Source: Thermospira aquatica
GTDB lineage: Bacteria > Spirochaetota > Brevinematia > Brevinematales > Thermospiraceae
DNA: 64,000 nt
NCBI RefSeq assembly: GCF_023525255.1
Contig: NZ_CP073355.1
Span: forward strand, 2,356,001 to 2,420,000
Direction of reading: 5' to 3'
A program made the translations under genes and the position numbers. Under the pieces are notes generated by a model that was given only the letters and a program-made list of their open reading frames with translations, was not told the origin of the DNA and did no database searches. How positions within the stretch are numbered: position 1 is the first letter of the stretch; every line of letters begins with the position of its first letter. Below, one piece after another: positions 43,925 to 53,397 of this stretch.

Positions 43925-44378
43925 GGTCTTGTACTCCTACCACAAAAACATCATACGGTGTCTCAAGAAGGATTTGTCTGGAAAGGGGATCAAAAATATC
44001 TCGAAACATCGCTCCACATCCCCTTCGGACAACTCCTATGAGCTTCTCCTCACAGGGATCCTCTGTGACATAGCGGAGAAAATCATGAAGTGGTTCTCCT
44101 TCCAGAATGATGGTATACATCTTTATTCCTCGTTCTTCACAGAGGTTTTGAAGCTTTTGACAGCGTTTTTCTCCCTCTTGAGAGAGACTTTCAGACAGAT
44201 GAGCAACCTCATCACTTACAAAAATCTTGTAGCGTTCAAGCTTCAAAAGAGATTCTTTATCCACAACAAAAACGGCAACAATCTCAGCCCCAAAACTCTC
44301 CGCTAAAGAGACAAAGGAAGGTAACCCTCGATAGAGCCTGCTCTCTGTTTGATTCATGGAGATATAGAGACGCTTCAT
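43908..44378 (-). CDS. UspA-like protein inside the ATPase operon
   Basis: 156 residues. An alternating strand-helix fold, with ESFGAEIVAVFVVDKESLLK near the start and LLETPYDVFVVGVQDH at the end, resembles the universal stress protein family; the ATP-binding G-x2-G-x9-G motif is not clear, so nucleotide binding is doubtful. It is co-translated between atpD (4 bp overlap) and the G/H-like subunit. It is not a standard ATPase subunit; a regulatory or assembly role is inferred from position only. Confidence 0.6.
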   Translation of the reverse strand: MKRLYISMNQTESRLYRGLPSFVSLAESFGAEIVAVFVVDKESLLKLERYKIFVSDEVAHLSESLSQEGEKRCQKLQNLCEERGIKMYTIILEGEPLHDFLRYVTEDPCEEKLIGVVRRGCGAMFRDIFDPLSRQILLETPYDVFVVGVQDHERSH

Positions 44379-45004
44379 CGTTTACCTCCCTGAGATTTTT
44401 TCACCTTTTTCATTTGAAAAAGGGTTTCCCTATCCCTTTCTTCCAAAGTGTCTGCAATAAACTTCACAATTTCCTTAAACTCAGGGATAAAAATATTCTC
44501 TAACGCGTTCACCTTTCGCTGGGTTTTCCGTATCTCATTTGCTAATCTCCATACGGCCGATTCAAGCTGGGCTACTTCCAGTAAAAGACTAAAAAGATCT
44601 TGAAATTGCAAATACAGTTCATCATAAAAAACGTTCGTTGCTAAAAAGTTTTTCACGGGAATTTGCCCTGTCCGTAAAGATTTCAATGACGGAAGCACCA
44701 CACCCATAATAGCTTTTTCTGTCATTTCCACCGAGGAAAGAGGATGACTCAAATCAACACACGTCATTTCAGCAACACTTTCCTCTCCAGAAAGTGCCTT
44801 AAGGAACAAAAACTCCTGGTAAAAATGCGTCCACTTTTCCTCAAGTTGATGACGAGCATGTTTGTATTTTTGGAGGATGCCCAAAAGCTGCATCACCAAA
44901 ACCTCACGTTTTTCCTCCAAGAGATTACGACCCTCTTGAGAAAAAGACAACTGATCCTTGTAATCAAACAAGGCTGTTTTGGTTGGTGCTATATCATAGC
45001 GCAC
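44375..45004 (-). CDS. atpD: V/A-type ATPase central-stalk subunit D
   Basis: 209 residues. Begins with GTG 45004 (GAGGAAG upstream): the conserved [29 protein letters not shown] and, near the C-terminus, RRKVNALE-like [17 protein letters not shown] are family signatures. It forms the rotating coiled-coil shaft in the A3B3 head. It overlaps atpB by 11 bp and the next gene by 4 bp. Confidence 0.95.
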   Translation of the reverse strand: MRYDIAPTKTALFDYKDQLSFSQEGRNLLEEKREVLVMQLLGILQKYKHARHQLEEKWTHFYQEFLFLKALSGEESVAEMTCVDLSHPLSSVEMTEKAIMGVVLPSLKSLRTGQIPVKNFLATNVFYDELYLQFQDLFSLLLEVAQLESAVWRLANEIRKTQRKVNALENIFIPEFKEIVKFIADTLEERDRETLFQMKKVKKSQGGKR

Positions 45005-46427
45005 GGTCTTCCTCCATCAACCGTTCTTGAGAATTTTCCTCTGCGGGAGGCTTGTAGTATGTTTCAATCTCTTCCGGTTTCATGCTCGTGAGTTCCGACC
45101 TCGGAAGAAGTGAAAGAATTTCCCAGGCTTTAGCAAGGCTTTGTTCCATACTGCGATCCTCAAAATTACTCTGCCCGATAAACTCTCGTTCAAACACCTC
45201 TCCAAACTTGAGATATGCCTTATCAATAGGAGAAAGCTCTTCTTCTCCTACAATGAAAGCGATTGATCTCACTTCCTTAACACGAGCATAACTCGCGTAA
45301 AGCTGCATAAAAAGATGAGGATGATCATCACGGGTATATCCCTTTCCAATACTATCTTTCATCAAACGAGAAAGCGATGGCAAAATATCAATCGGAGGAT
45401 AAATCCCTTTGGCATGAAGCTCACGACTCAGTACAATCTGGCCCTCGGTAATATATCCTGTCAGATCCGGTACTGGATGGGTAATATCATCATTGGGCAT
45501 GGTGAGAATTGGCACCTGCGTAATCGAACCTTGCCGTCCCTTTACACGTCCTGCTCGTTCATAAAGTGTAGCCAGATCGCTGTACATATATCCCGGGAAG
45601 CCTTTTCTCGCGGGCACCTCACCACGCGCATTCGCAATCTCACGAAGAGCCTCACAGTAGTTTGTCATATCCGTCATAACAACAAGAACGTGTTTCCCCT
45701 TTTCATAGGCAAGGTACTCTGCTACTGTGAGAGCCACCCGAGGCGTAATAATACGTTCGATGGGGGGATCACTTGCCAAATTGAGAAAAAGGATAACATT
45801 CCCCTTGGCTCCTGATTCTTCAAACCTCTGGATAAAAAACGAGGCATCATCATACTTAATCCCCATAGCGGCAAAAACCACGACAAAATTGCCTGCTTCT
45901 TCACCAGGAAGTTTTGCCTGAGCCGCAATTTGAGCAGCCAAAAGGTTATGAGGAAGACCAGCTGCCGAAAAAATAGGGAGTTTCTGCCCACGGATAAGGG
46001 TATTCATGAGATCAATGGCAGAAATACCTGTCTGGATGTATTCCCTGGGATAAGCACGAACCACAGGGTTTAAGGGTTCTCCATTCACATTTCTTTCTAC
46101 TTCCGGGACAACCTCTCCCATCCCATCAATAGGTTTTCCAACACCGTTGAATACCCTTCCAAGCATCGACTCGGAAAGTGGAATCTCGAGAGGTTTTCCA
46201 AAAAAACGGACACGCGTTTGCTTTGGATTGATTCCTGTACTTCCCTCAAAGATCTGAACTAAAATCGCTTCATGGGAAACCTCCAAAACCTTCCCATGGC
46301 GAAGAGAACCATCCTGTGCCCGAATCTCGACAAGTTCATCGTAGCCAACCCCAGGCACACCTCTGACCACCATGAGGGGACCATTCATCTCCTCTACACC
46401 CAAAAACTCTCTTCTCGCTTCTTTCAT
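44994..46427 (-). CDS. atpB: V/A-type ATPase non-catalytic subunit B
   Basis: 477 residues, the regulatory B subunit. Blocks typical of the family: [34 protein letters not shown] (in place of a Walker A), [35 protein letters not shown]-type segment, and [13 protein letters not shown]. It alternates with subunit A in the hexamer. It starts 11 bp after atpA. Confidence 0.97.
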   Translation of the reverse strand: MKEARREFLGVEEMNGPLMVVRGVPGVGYDELVEIRAQDGSLRHGKVLEVSHEAILVQIFEGSTGINPKQTRVRFFGKPLEIPLSESMLGRVFNGVGKPIDGMGEVVPEVERNVNGEPLNPVVRAYPREYIQTGISAIDLMNTLIRGQKLPIFSAAGLPHNLLAAQIAAQAKLPGEEAGNFVVVFAAMGIKYDDASFFIQRFEESGAKGNVILFLNLASDPPIERIITPRVALTVAEYLAYEKGKHVLVVMTDMTNYCEALREIANARGEVPARKGFPGYMYSDLATLYERAGRVKGRQGSITQVPILTMPNDDITHPVPDLTGYITEGQIVLSRELHAKGIYPPIDILPSLSRLMKDSIGKGYTRDDHPHLFMQLYASYARVKEVRSIAFIVGEEELSPIDKAYLKFGEVFEREFIGQSNFEDRSMEQSLAKAWEILSLLPRSELTSMKPEEIETYYKPPAEENSQERLMEEDRAL

Positions 46428-46438
46428 AATGCTCCCCT

Positions 46439-48211
46439 CTACAGATACTCAGTCTCAATATCAGCAAACTCCTGCTCCATAGCCTCTCTGAGACGATCAA
46501 GTCCGGAGAGATCCTCATTTGGAACAGTGAGTTTTGCCCGCATAATATCCGCAAAACTCTGCATCTCTCGTATCTCAAACAACGGCACACCCGCTTTTAC
46601 CAGCTCTTCTGCCTTTCTCTTGAACTGGAGAATAAGCCGCAGCAGATTTACCTGCTTTTCAGGGGTAGAGTAGGTATCCACCGGATCATATGCCGACTGC
46701 TGGAGAAACCCTATCTTGATAAGACGAGCAATATCCAGATACAGCCTTTCACTATCCGGAAGAGCATCCGGTCCAATAAGTTTCACTATTTTCTGGAGCT
46801 TATCCTCCTTTTGAAGGATGCTATACGCTTCAAGACGAATCGAACGGTATTCGGGATCGACATTTGCAACCCACCACTGTTCACATTCATCGGCATACTC
46901 ACTATAACTCCTCATCCAGTTGATAGAAGGATAGTGGCGACTCGATGCCAGAGCCTTATCAAGTTCCCAAAAACAACGAACAAAACGTTTGGTGTTCTGG
47001 GTCACTGGCTCAGAAAAATCTCCCCCCGGAGGAGAGACAGCCCCAATCGCACTTATTGAAGCCTCTTCACCACTCAGGGTCACAAAGTTTCCTGCCCTCT
47101 CATAAAACGCTGCAAGCTTTGACCCAAGATAAGCAGGAAAACCCTCTTCAGCCGGCATCTCTTCCAATCGACCAGAAAGCTCACGAAGTGCCTCCGCCCA
47201 TCTCGAAGAGGAATCAGCCATCAGAGCCACATCATATCCCATATCCCGATAATATTCCGCAAGCGTGATCCCTGTATAAATCGATGCCTCACGGGCCGTT
47301 ACTGGCATATTTGAGGTATTGGCAATCAGGATCGTACGCTCCATCAGAGGACGGTTCGTTTTTGGGTCGATAAGCTTAGGAAAATCCTCAAGCACCTCGG
47401 TGATCTCGTTTCCCCGTTCCCCACATCCAATATAAACAATAATATCTGCATCTGCCCACTTGGCAAGTTGATGCTGGGTTATAGTCTTCCCCGTGCCAAA
47501 TCCGCCGGGTACAGCAGCTGTTCCTCCTCTCGACAGAGGGAAAAACATGTCAATAATCCTTTGCCCCGTCAAAAGAGGTTCCTTTGTATCCAATCGCTTC
47601 TTCACCGGCCTGGGAAACTTCACTGGCCAGCGATGGTAAAGAGACAACTTTTCTCTTTCACCTGTAGAAAGCTTTATCTCGGCAATGGTGTCCTCCACCG
47701 TATAGGATCCTGCTGATGCCACCCAGACAACCTCTCCTTCTACACGTGGAGGAACAAGAATCCTGTGCTCAACAAGAGGCGTCTCAGGTACATTTCCCAG
47801 AACCATCCCCCCTGAAACACGCATGCCTGCTTTCACCTTGGGGACGAACTCCCATTTCTTCTCTCGAGAGAGGGCAGGTATGTTAATCCCACGACCAATA
47901 TAAATACCAGAAATCTTTGCAATCTCCTCAAGAGGACGCTGGATACCATCAAAAACGTTTCCAATAATACCTGGACCCAGCTCCACAGAAAGTGGTAGCC
48001 CTGATTGAAAGACATCATCCCCCGGTTTCACCCCTGATGTATCCTCATAAACCTGAACAACCGCCTCATCTCCAGAGATATGCAATACCTCACCTATTAG
48101 TTGAAGGTGGGAAACATACACCACCTCCATCATCTGGGGACCTGTTTCCAGAGACACCGTCACCAGGGGTCCATTGACCTTCTTGACCTTTCCACAGTAG
48201 GTATTTCCCAT
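46439..48211 (-). CDS. atpA: V/A-type ATPase catalytic subunit A
   Basis: 590 residues. Walker A GGFGTGKT at about 236-243, a V-type-specific non-homologous insertion before it, the catalytic-glutamate segment [11 protein letters not shown], and [13 protein letters not shown]-type sequence. The [16 protein letters not shown] block is typical of A/V subunits. It hydrolyses or makes ATP in the head. It follows the CofE-like gene by 11 bp, and its ATG at 48211 is preceded by GGAAGG. Confidence 0.97.
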   Translation of the reverse strand: MGNTYCGKVKKVNGPLVTVSLETGPQMMEVVYVSHLQLIGEVLHISGDEAVVQVYEDTSGVKPGDDVFQSGLPLSVELGPGIIGNVFDGIQRPLEEIAKISGIYIGRGINIPALSREKKWEFVPKVKAGMRVSGGMVLGNVPETPLVEHRILVPPRVEGEVVWVASAGSYTVEDTIAEIKLSTGEREKLSLYHRWPVKFPRPVKKRLDTKEPLLTGQRIIDMFFPLSRGGTAAVPGGFGTGKTITQHQLAKWADADIIVYIGCGERGNEITEVLEDFPKLIDPKTNRPLMERTILIANTSNMPVTAREASIYTGITLAEYYRDMGYDVALMADSSSRWAEALRELSGRLEEMPAEEGFPAYLGSKLAAFYERAGNFVTLSGEEASISAIGAVSPPGGDFSEPVTQNTKRFVRCFWELDKALASSRHYPSINWMRSYSEYADECEQWWVANVDPEYRSIRLEAYSILQKEDKLQKIVKLIGPDALPDSERLYLDIARLIKIGFLQQSAYDPVDTYSTPEKQVNLLRLILQFKRKAEELVKAGVPLFEIREMQSFADIMRAKLTVPNEDLSGLDRLREAMEQEFADIETEYL

Positions 48212-48222
48212 ACGCTACCTTC

Positions 48223-48924
48223 CTATTTTACAAGTCTTATAATCCCCAGAGGTGTCTGTTCCCGACTCTGTCCAAGGGGATTATCTTTCAGAATAGTATA
48301 ATACAAATCTCTGTCTAAATTTTTACCAGAAACCCCTAGAATTTTCCCCCCTAAATCATTAAGATCCACAATCAAAACAGGAACACCTAGAGCCTCACTC
48401 ACCTCTCGAGCCACTTTATTGGGTTTATCAGGCCCAAGTACCACATACTCATTATAAGGAGGTATCGTATTCGGAGTCGGCCCATCAATTGAAGAAGCCT
48501 TATATCCCGCAATGCGATAAAAATCACCCTTTCTTCCAAATGCTTTGGTAATGGCAGCAACCCCGGCTGCCAACAGGATCCTCCAAACCCCACACTCTCG
48601 AAGTGCCATCTCCATCGTTTCCGGGATACCCAGTCCTATCCCATGCTTTGTTTTTGTCACAAAACGGGAAAGAAAGGTGGCTAGTTTTCTTGGTTTGATT
48701 TCTTTGACAGGATATGCCCGATGCTGGCTTACTGCCACGATCTTTTCGGTAATAAAAAGCACATCCCCTGCCTGTAAAAGGCCCCCAGTATATTTTTTTA
48801 CCACTTCTATGAGGTTTTCTCCAGGCATGACCACATGAGTCTTCACTGGTATTCTTTTGTATACTTTCCCATTCACTGTCACACGAAGTGTTTTACCAGG
48901 ATTAACCATTATTTCTCGATTCAT
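48223..48924 (-). CDS. F420:gamma-glutamyl ligase (CofE)-like protein
   Basis: 233 residues from ATG 48924 (GGAGA upstream). It resembles the CofE family: VMPGENLIEVVKKYTGG, GDVLFITEKIVAVSQHRA, and GIPETMEMALRECGVWRILLAAGVAA, then SSIDGPTPNTIPPYNEYVV. Coenzyme F420 genes are not otherwise seen and F420 is not expected in a spirochaete, so the true substrate is unknown. The gene is embedded between atpE and atpA (23 bp overlap with atpE), suggesting a function tied to the ATPase or just co-expression. Confidence 0.7.
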   Translation of the reverse strand: MNREIMVNPGKTLRVTVNGKVYKRIPVKTHVVMPGENLIEVVKKYTGGLLQAGDVLFITEKIVAVSQHRAYPVKEIKPRKLATFLSRFVTKTKHGIGLGIPETMEMALRECGVWRILLAAGVAAITKAFGRKGDFYRIAGYKASSIDGPTPNTIPPYNEYVVLGPDKPNKVAREVSEALGVPVLIVDLNDLGGKILGVSGKNLDRDLYYTILKDNPLGQSREQTPLGIIRLVK

Positions 48925-49507
48925 GAGTTTCTCCTACTTTTTGGTAGATCCATTGTATCATAGGGTTTCGCATCATTTCTCGAATCTCCTCAAAAGAAAA
49001 ATTGATTTCCTCCTGGTGATAACGACAAATCACTCCACCCAAAAGACCAGGCAATGTTTCTAAAGAGAGTTTCAAGGGTATCTTTTTCTTGATGTCTTCA
49101 AAAAGATTGGCCTCTTTTTCAGCAAGGACAATCGTCATCTCTTGAGTTGTCCACTCTCTTGCAGCACGCTGAATACACATTGTCAAAAAACGAAGATAGT
49201 TTGATTTTTCCTTATGAAGATCTTCAAGAACAGTCTGAATTGATTCTTCGTAGAGAGCGAGCGCCCCCTCATAAAAAGCCCTTTTCTTTTCCTGTTCGAG
49301 AAGAATATCGACATGCTGTCGCCTAGAGTTTGATTCCCGTTCTATTTTTTCCTTCCAGAGACGTTCTTCCTTTTGTTTCCATTCCTCAAGCTGAGCCTTT
49401 TTTTGCGAAAGAATCTGTCCAGCTTGATACTCAGCCTGGGAAAGCAGATGTGCTTTTGTAACATCGTGAGTCTCGCGAATAGAAGCCAGAATATCCTCAA
49501 GTGCCAT
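48902..49507 (-). CDS. atpE: V/A-type ATPase peripheral-stalk subunit E
   Basis: 201 residues: a long N-terminal coiled coil (about 1-95, QAEYQAGQILSQKKAQLEEWKQKEERLW) and a C-terminal globular domain that contacts the head (GLLGGVICRYHQEEINFSFEEI). This is the E subunit of the stator. ATG 49507 follows GGAGG. It lies 8 bp behind atpF. Confidence 0.88.
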   Translation of the reverse strand: MALEDILASIRETHDVTKAHLLSQAEYQAGQILSQKKAQLEEWKQKEERLWKEKIERESNSRRQHVDILLEQEKKRAFYEGALALYEESIQTVLEDLHKEKSNYLRFLTMCIQRAAREWTTQEMTIVLAEKEANLFEDIKKKIPLKLSLETLPGLLGGVICRYHQEEINFSFEEIREMMRNPMIQWIYQKVGETHESRNNG

Positions 49508-49515
49508 ATAACCTC

Positions 49516-49833
49516 CTAAATCTTCACCCCAAGACTGGTACGGATATATTCAGAAATTGTCGTAATAACCTCTCCCGCTTCTCCCGAAAAAGGATCAGGA
49601 AGAGAAAGAACAAGCGGAGGTTGGCGAGATATCTTCTGCGAAAGAATCTCTTGTTCAAGGATTTTTTCTATCCATAGGGGGATAATCACAAGCGCAATCC
49701 CCTGACGCCGAAGTAGCTGTTTCCACTCCCGTTGAATTTCTTCAGCCGAAGAAACCTCCCACCCCCGCAAACCTCCAAGAGCCAGTGCCTGTACAAACTC
49801 ACGATGCCCCAGAACCACCACTTCGGCTTTCAT
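49516..49833 (-). CDS. atpF: V/A-type ATPase subunit F
   Basis: 105 residues, Rossmann-like small subunit: VVVLGHREFVQALALGGLRGW at the start, IALVIIPLWIEKIL in the middle. It binds the central stalk subunit D. No good ribosome site precedes ATG 49833, which lies 9 bp after the atpK stop, so translation is probably coupled to atpK. Confidence 0.85.
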   Translation of the reverse strand: MKAEVVVLGHREFVQALALGGLRGWEVSSAEEIQREWKQLLRRQGIALVIIPLWIEKILEQEILSQKISRQPPLVLSLPDPFSGEAGEVITTISEYIRTSLGVKI

Positions 49834-49842
49834 AGTATTTGA

Positions 49843-50298
49843 CTAAAGTTTTTGAAGAATAAAAAGTGCGACCACAAGACCATAAATAGCAATACCCTCG
49901 GCCAAACCTACAAAAATCAAAATATTTCCAAAAAGCTTCGGGTTTTCAGAGAGTGCGCCCATACCAGCCGAAGCCGCCATTCCCACGGCAATACCTCCTC
50001 CCAGGGCCCCAACAGCCACTGCGATAGCTGCCGCCAAAAGCCCCATACCGTAGCCAGGTGTTGTTTTTTCCACCGCGATGATATGGGTATCAGCTTCGCC
50101 CACCGATTTTTCCTGTGCATACAGTGTCTGGGTGGTAAGAAATCCTACCACAATCAGTGCATTCACAACCATCAGAACACGAGAAACAACCTGGAGAAGG
50201 ACACGAGAAACCTTGCTCTCCCAAACATAACGACTAGAAACAACACCTGCCACCAGGAGCATCCCTACCAAAATGATCATCATTCCCAAAAAAGCCAT
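49843..50298 (-). CDS. atpK: V/A-type ATPase proteolipid subunit K, N-terminally extended
   Basis: 151 residues from ATG 50298 (GGAGG upstream). The C-terminal half is an ordinary c-type hairpin: GALGGGIAVGMAASAGMGAL then LIFVGLAEGIAIYGLVVALFIL with the ion-binding glutamate in AEGIA. The N-terminal half has two further hydrophobic segments (about 3-22 and 37-56) that do not repeat the glycine-rich hairpin, followed by a polar stretch. So it is not the usual duplicated V-type K. First gene of the operon. Confidence 0.85.
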   Translation of the reverse strand: MAFLGMMIILVGMLLVAGVVSSRYVWESKVSRVLLQVVSRVLMVVNALIVVGFLTTQTLYAQEKSVGEADTHIIAVEKTTPGYGMGLLAAAIAVAVGALGGGIAVGMAASAGMGALSENPKLFGNILIFVGLAEGIAIYGLVVALFILQKL

Positions 50299-50326
50299 AT
50301 GGCCTCCTTTTGCTTCTTTATTGAGT

Positions 50327-50355
50327 AGTATAATGAAAGTAGAGGTTTCTTTCAA
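50327..50355 (-). promoter_or_regulatory. Promoter of the V-ATPase operon
   Basis: Minus strand TTGAAA (50350-50355), 17 bp, TATACT (50327-50332), ending 28 bp upstream of atpK. Confidence 0.75.
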
Positions 50356-50372
50356 CTTTTTGATAGCTTTTC

Positions 50373-51551
50373 TTAAAGAATCCCTTCTGCCTGAACAAGC
50401 CGCTGATACAACGCCTGCAAAAAAGAAGCATACCCCTGAGAGGGAGAAACCTTTCTCCGGCGCATCATGGTGGTGAGATCCCGCCAGAATTTTTCCCATT
50501 CGTAGGTTGCTTCACTCCCCCATGCAAAGGCCGGCACGTACTTGGGAGGTTGTACCTGTCCCTTCTCTAAAAAGATGTTCGCCCCTGGTTCAATCACTGT
50601 TCCCGTGTTGATCATGACACCTATCCCAATCTTCACAAAATCTCCTATCAGAGAACCAAACTTGTTGGTTCGTGTATCAAGCTTTCCCTCCCGACGTTGA
50701 AGAGTAATAGGACGGTAATTGTTTTTAAGGTCACTCGTCGTTGCCATGGCTCCAATATTTACCCAGCTTCCCACATAGCTGTGTCCCAGAAACCCCTCAT
50801 GGTGTTTGTTGGAGTACGATTCTACCACACTCCACTCCACTTCACCCCCTATTTTACAGTGGGAGCGAATCACTGTCCCCTCACGAAGACGTCCACTATC
50901 CACAAGAGAAGACTCTCCAATATAAGAAGGCCCATCAATGATACTAAAGGCACGCACCCTGGCATCCCTTTCCACCACAATCATCCCTTCTTCTGCATGC
51001 CACACCACATACGGATCAATACGTGCCGTCTTATGGATATAGACCCCTTCCTGAGGGGATGTGTATTCACTACTTTCTGCAAAATAAGGTTCAAAGAGCT
51101 GGATACTCTTTTCAAGTTGGTTGACGAGATCAGCCACATCCCGGTAGTACACTCCCTCGGTTACCTCCCTCGTGGGAAACCGCTGCGCCAGCCAATTCAC
51201 ATTCTGCCCCTCTAAAGCAACCAGCTCCTCCTCCGAAAGCCTGTCTGTCACAAGATACACCCACTGCCCTGCTGGTGTTATCCCCAAACCCTTTTCAAAA
51301 GAAAAACCGACAGGATACACAAATTGAGAATTGAGAACCAGAAAAATTTCTTCTCCCTTCCATGTGAATTCATAACCTAAAAGAGCATACACCTCATCCC
51401 GAAACCGTGGCGACCAGCACCTAACATCCCCGAACTCCCTTTTCGCACGTTCAAAAGGAGTCATAACACCGAGAGTAATATCCCATACAAAACGCGTATA
51501 ACTTACAGGAGAAAAATGTACATGTTCGTGTGTTTCTAAGAGTAAAACCAA
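50373..51551 (-). CDS. GlmU-like putative sugar nucleotidyltransferase/acyltransferase
   Basis: 392 residues from TTG 51551, which is 6 nt behind GGAGG. The N-terminus (FSPVSYTRFVWDITLGVMTPFERAK) matches the alternative GlmU-like proteins known from Bacteroidetes. The C-terminal half is a left-handed beta helix with hexapeptide repeats (GVYIHKTARIDPYVV, GGEVEWSVVESYSNKHH, GHSYVGSWVNIGAMATTSDLKNNY). It probably makes UDP-N-acetylglucosamine or a related activated sugar for the cell wall; the exact reaction is inferred. It stands between the TPR gene and the ATPase operon. Confidence 0.78.
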   Translation of the reverse strand: MVLLLETHEHVHFSPVSYTRFVWDITLGVMTPFERAKREFGDVRCWSPRFRDEVYALLGYEFTWKGEEIFLVLNSQFVYPVGFSFEKGLGITPAGQWVYLVTDRLSEEELVALEGQNVNWLAQRFPTREVTEGVYYRDVADLVNQLEKSIQLFEPYFAESSEYTSPQEGVYIHKTARIDPYVVWHAEEGMIVVERDARVRAFSIIDGPSYIGESSLVDSGRLREGTVIRSHCKIGGEVEWSVVESYSNKHHEGFLGHSYVGSWVNIGAMATTSDLKNNYRPITLQRREGKLDTRTNKFGSLIGDFVKIGIGVMINTGTVIEPGANIFLEKGQVQPPKYVPAFAWGSEATYEWEKFWRDLTTMMRRRKVSPSQGYASFLQALYQRLVQAEGIL

Positions 51552-51560
51552 TATATCCTC

Positions 51561-52610
51561 CTAAAACTTTAACATCATTCCACCCGATGAATACACAGCT
51601 TTAAGAAGAACCCTCTGACCTACCGGTTCAAAAATCATGTATCCCTTCTCGTTCTTTTGTGTTTGAAACTCTACCACAATCGTTTTTGTTCCTACCATAG
51701 ATCCAAAGATCTTTTGGAGCTGAGAACGTGAAGCCATATTGGAAGCCTCTTCGACCCCAATTACTTTGGAACCTTTTAAAACAAAAGCAACTGTCTCTAG
51801 TGGAACCAAAAAACCTTTTCCTTCTGTTCCCTTGCTTTTTTCAGTAACCATATAGATAGTTTCTGCTATCTCGTCACTATATCTTTGAGCTTGATCTCGA
51901 AAAATCCCCGTGGCAACCTGATAAGAACGAATAAAGAGAGGTTTTTTCTTGTTTGCTTGAAAGAAACGAATGTCCTCTCTATACATCTCTACCATCTCTC
52001 GCTGTTCGTTTTCAAGAGGAAGCCTAAGGATCGTTTCAGAGACATTCATGGCTTCATCATAACGCTCTGTCGTCATAGCGGAAAAAAGTAAAGCCACCCA
52101 TAAACTTTGTCCGAGTTCGGATGACATCTCCTCTTTCGAGAGAAGCGATGTCCCTTTTTTTGCCATCGCATATGCCTTTTCCCCTTGTTCCATTCGAAGC
52201 CAGATATCTGCTGCATTGAAAAGAATGGCTGGATTCTCAGCATCAAGAGCTAAAGCCTTCTGCAACGCTGGCTCAATTTCATCGTATCGTTTTCTCTCTA
52301 AGGCAATATGAGCCGCAAGAGTATACGCTTGAGGTTCATTGTCTCTAAGTTTAATAAACTCTTTAAGGTAAAAATCTGCCTGTTCGTAGTCCTCCATCCA
52401 AAAAGAAAGAAGGGCAATATTGAAATAGGGAGGAGCAAAACTTTTGTCAAGCTCAATACATTTTTTGAAAGAAGCAATTGCTTTATCAAACTCTTCCTGG
52501 TTAGCATATTGCTGCCCCTCTTCGAGATACTTCCGCACCTCACTTGACACGGCAGAAAGACTATTTACAAGAAAAAATACACTTAAACAAACCATGAAAA
52601 ACTTTTTCAT
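51561..52610 (-). CDS. Secreted TPR-repeat protein
   Basis: 349 residues from ATG 52610 (GGAGGAG upstream). Signal peptide of about 20 residues (MKKFFMVCLSVFFLVNSLSA), then four to five TPR units (YLEEGQQYANQEEFDKAIASFKKCIELD, APPYFNIALLSFWMEDYEQADFYL, ...). The C-terminal 150 residues are beta-rich and unrecognised. It is probably a periplasmic protein-interaction module. Its promoter overlaps the ZIP pseudogene end; it lies 9 bp upstream of the GlmU-like gene. Confidence 0.78.
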   Translation of the reverse strand: MKKFFMVCLSVFFLVNSLSAVSSEVRKYLEEGQQYANQEEFDKAIASFKKCIELDKSFAPPYFNIALLSFWMEDYEQADFYLKEFIKLRDNEPQAYTLAAHIALERKRYDEIEPALQKALALDAENPAILFNAADIWLRMEQGEKAYAMAKKGTSLLSKEEMSSELGQSLWVALLFSAMTTERYDEAMNVSETILRLPLENEQREMVEMYREDIRFFQANKKKPLFIRSYQVATGIFRDQAQRYSDEIAETIYMVTEKSKGTEGKGFLVPLETVAFVLKGSKVIGVEEASNMASRSQLQKIFGSMVGTKTIVVEFQTQKNEKGYMIFEPVGQRVLLKAVYSSGGMMLKF

Positions 52611-52641
52611 ACTCTCCTCCTTTGTACCATCAGGCATTTTT

Positions 52642-52670
52642 ATTGTACAAACAAAAATTCTTTTTTGCAA
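52642..52670 (-). promoter_or_regulatory. Promoter of the TPR gene
   Basis: Minus strand TTGCAA (52665-52670), 17 bp, TACAAT (52642-52647). Confidence 0.65.
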
Positions 52671-52676
52671 TTTTTT

Positions 52677-53214
52677 TTATGATAAAGCAACATCGAGAAC
52701 CATCATCACCAGAAACCCCAGCATCGTACCCATCGTTGCAATATCCGAATTTCCCTTTTGCTGAGACTCTTGGCTATACGAATCCCCAGAAAGATCCCGA
52801 AGCACCCTCCTACTACTACCAGTCCCTCAGGAAATATTATTGCCAGGAATTGAACCTTATACACCAAGAAGCGTTGGTTTTCCAGTGAGTGGGAAAACCC
52901 TCTTTCTCACTTTCAGGGAGCCCAATATGAAGATGCGGAAGAAAATTATCAGCAAGCCGTAAAAAAACACCCCCAAGGACAAAGCCCATCCCCGCCACCA
53001 ACCAGGGGATCTGACCACTTTCCTCAGCAAGCTCAAGGGCTGGCAAAAGAAGCGACCAGAAACTCGCCGCGATCATCACACCCGCAGCAAATCCCAGCAT
53101 GGCATCAAGAAACTTCTGACTCATCCGTGGAGTTACCAGCACAAGGCCTGCTCCCAGAGCAGTCATCCCCCACGTAAACAAGGTCGCCAGCAAAGCAAGA
53201 AAAAGCGGATGCAT
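52677..53214 (-). pseudogene. ZIP-family metal transporter, frameshifted and internally deleted
   Basis: The first 110 residues or so are a good ZIP N-terminus (LLATLFTWGMTALGAGLVLV, GFAAGVMIAASFWSLLLPALELAEE with the metal-binding pattern). The frame then ends at 52837. Later frames still carry FPEGLVVVGG (from the NxPEG motif) and the usual C-terminus GTMLGFLVMMVLDVALS, ending at 52677, but about 100 residues between are gone. ZIP proteins import Zn2+ or other divalent metals. The promoter and leader upstream are intact. Confidence 0.8.
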
Positions 53215-53357
53215 ACTCCCTCCTAAAAAAAACGGCTTACCCTCACGGATAAGCCAGAATGAGATCTCTCCAACTCCATCAAGGCCCCTTCACATTGCCG
53301 AGGCACTACCTACCGAGCTAGCGGTCCAGCCTCTTCACGGAACGTACTCCATGAAGG
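53215..53357 (-). promoter_or_regulatory. Structured, riboswitch-like 5' leader of the ZIP gene
   Basis: About 140 nt between a strong promoter and the ribosome site. Visible structure: hairpin GTACT/AGTAC, a stem GAGGC/GCCTC enclosing a smaller ACCG/CGGT hairpin, two similar GTGAAG-rGGC segments, and a terminator stem immediately before GGAGGG. Such a leader with a terminator ahead of a metal transporter suggests a metal- or ligand-sensing riboswitch. It did not match a class I could name with confidence. Confidence 0.55.
53225..53255 (-). terminator. Leader terminator before the ZIP start
   Basis: Minus strand stem GGCTTA/TAAGCC with a 10-base loop and then eight Ts, directly in front of the AGGAGGG ribosome site. 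Confidence 0.7.
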
Positions 53358-53363
53358 AAGTAC

Positions 53364-53392
53364 AGTATACACTATTTTGCATCATTTGTCAA
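53364..53392 (-). promoter_or_regulatory. Promoter of the ZIP leader
   Basis: Minus strand TTGACA (53387-53392), 17 bp, TATACT (53364-53369). The IS copy B begins only about 5 bp upstream of the -35 box. Confidence 0.8.
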
Positions 53393-53397
53393 GAGAT

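Noticed and set aside
53215-53357. Assignment of the ZIP leader to a c-di-GMP-I, M-box or NiCo riboswitch.
   Set aside because: A GGTAGGTAG segment resembles the c-di-GMP-I core and other parts loosely recall metal classes, but the full set of conserved bases was not found for any of them.
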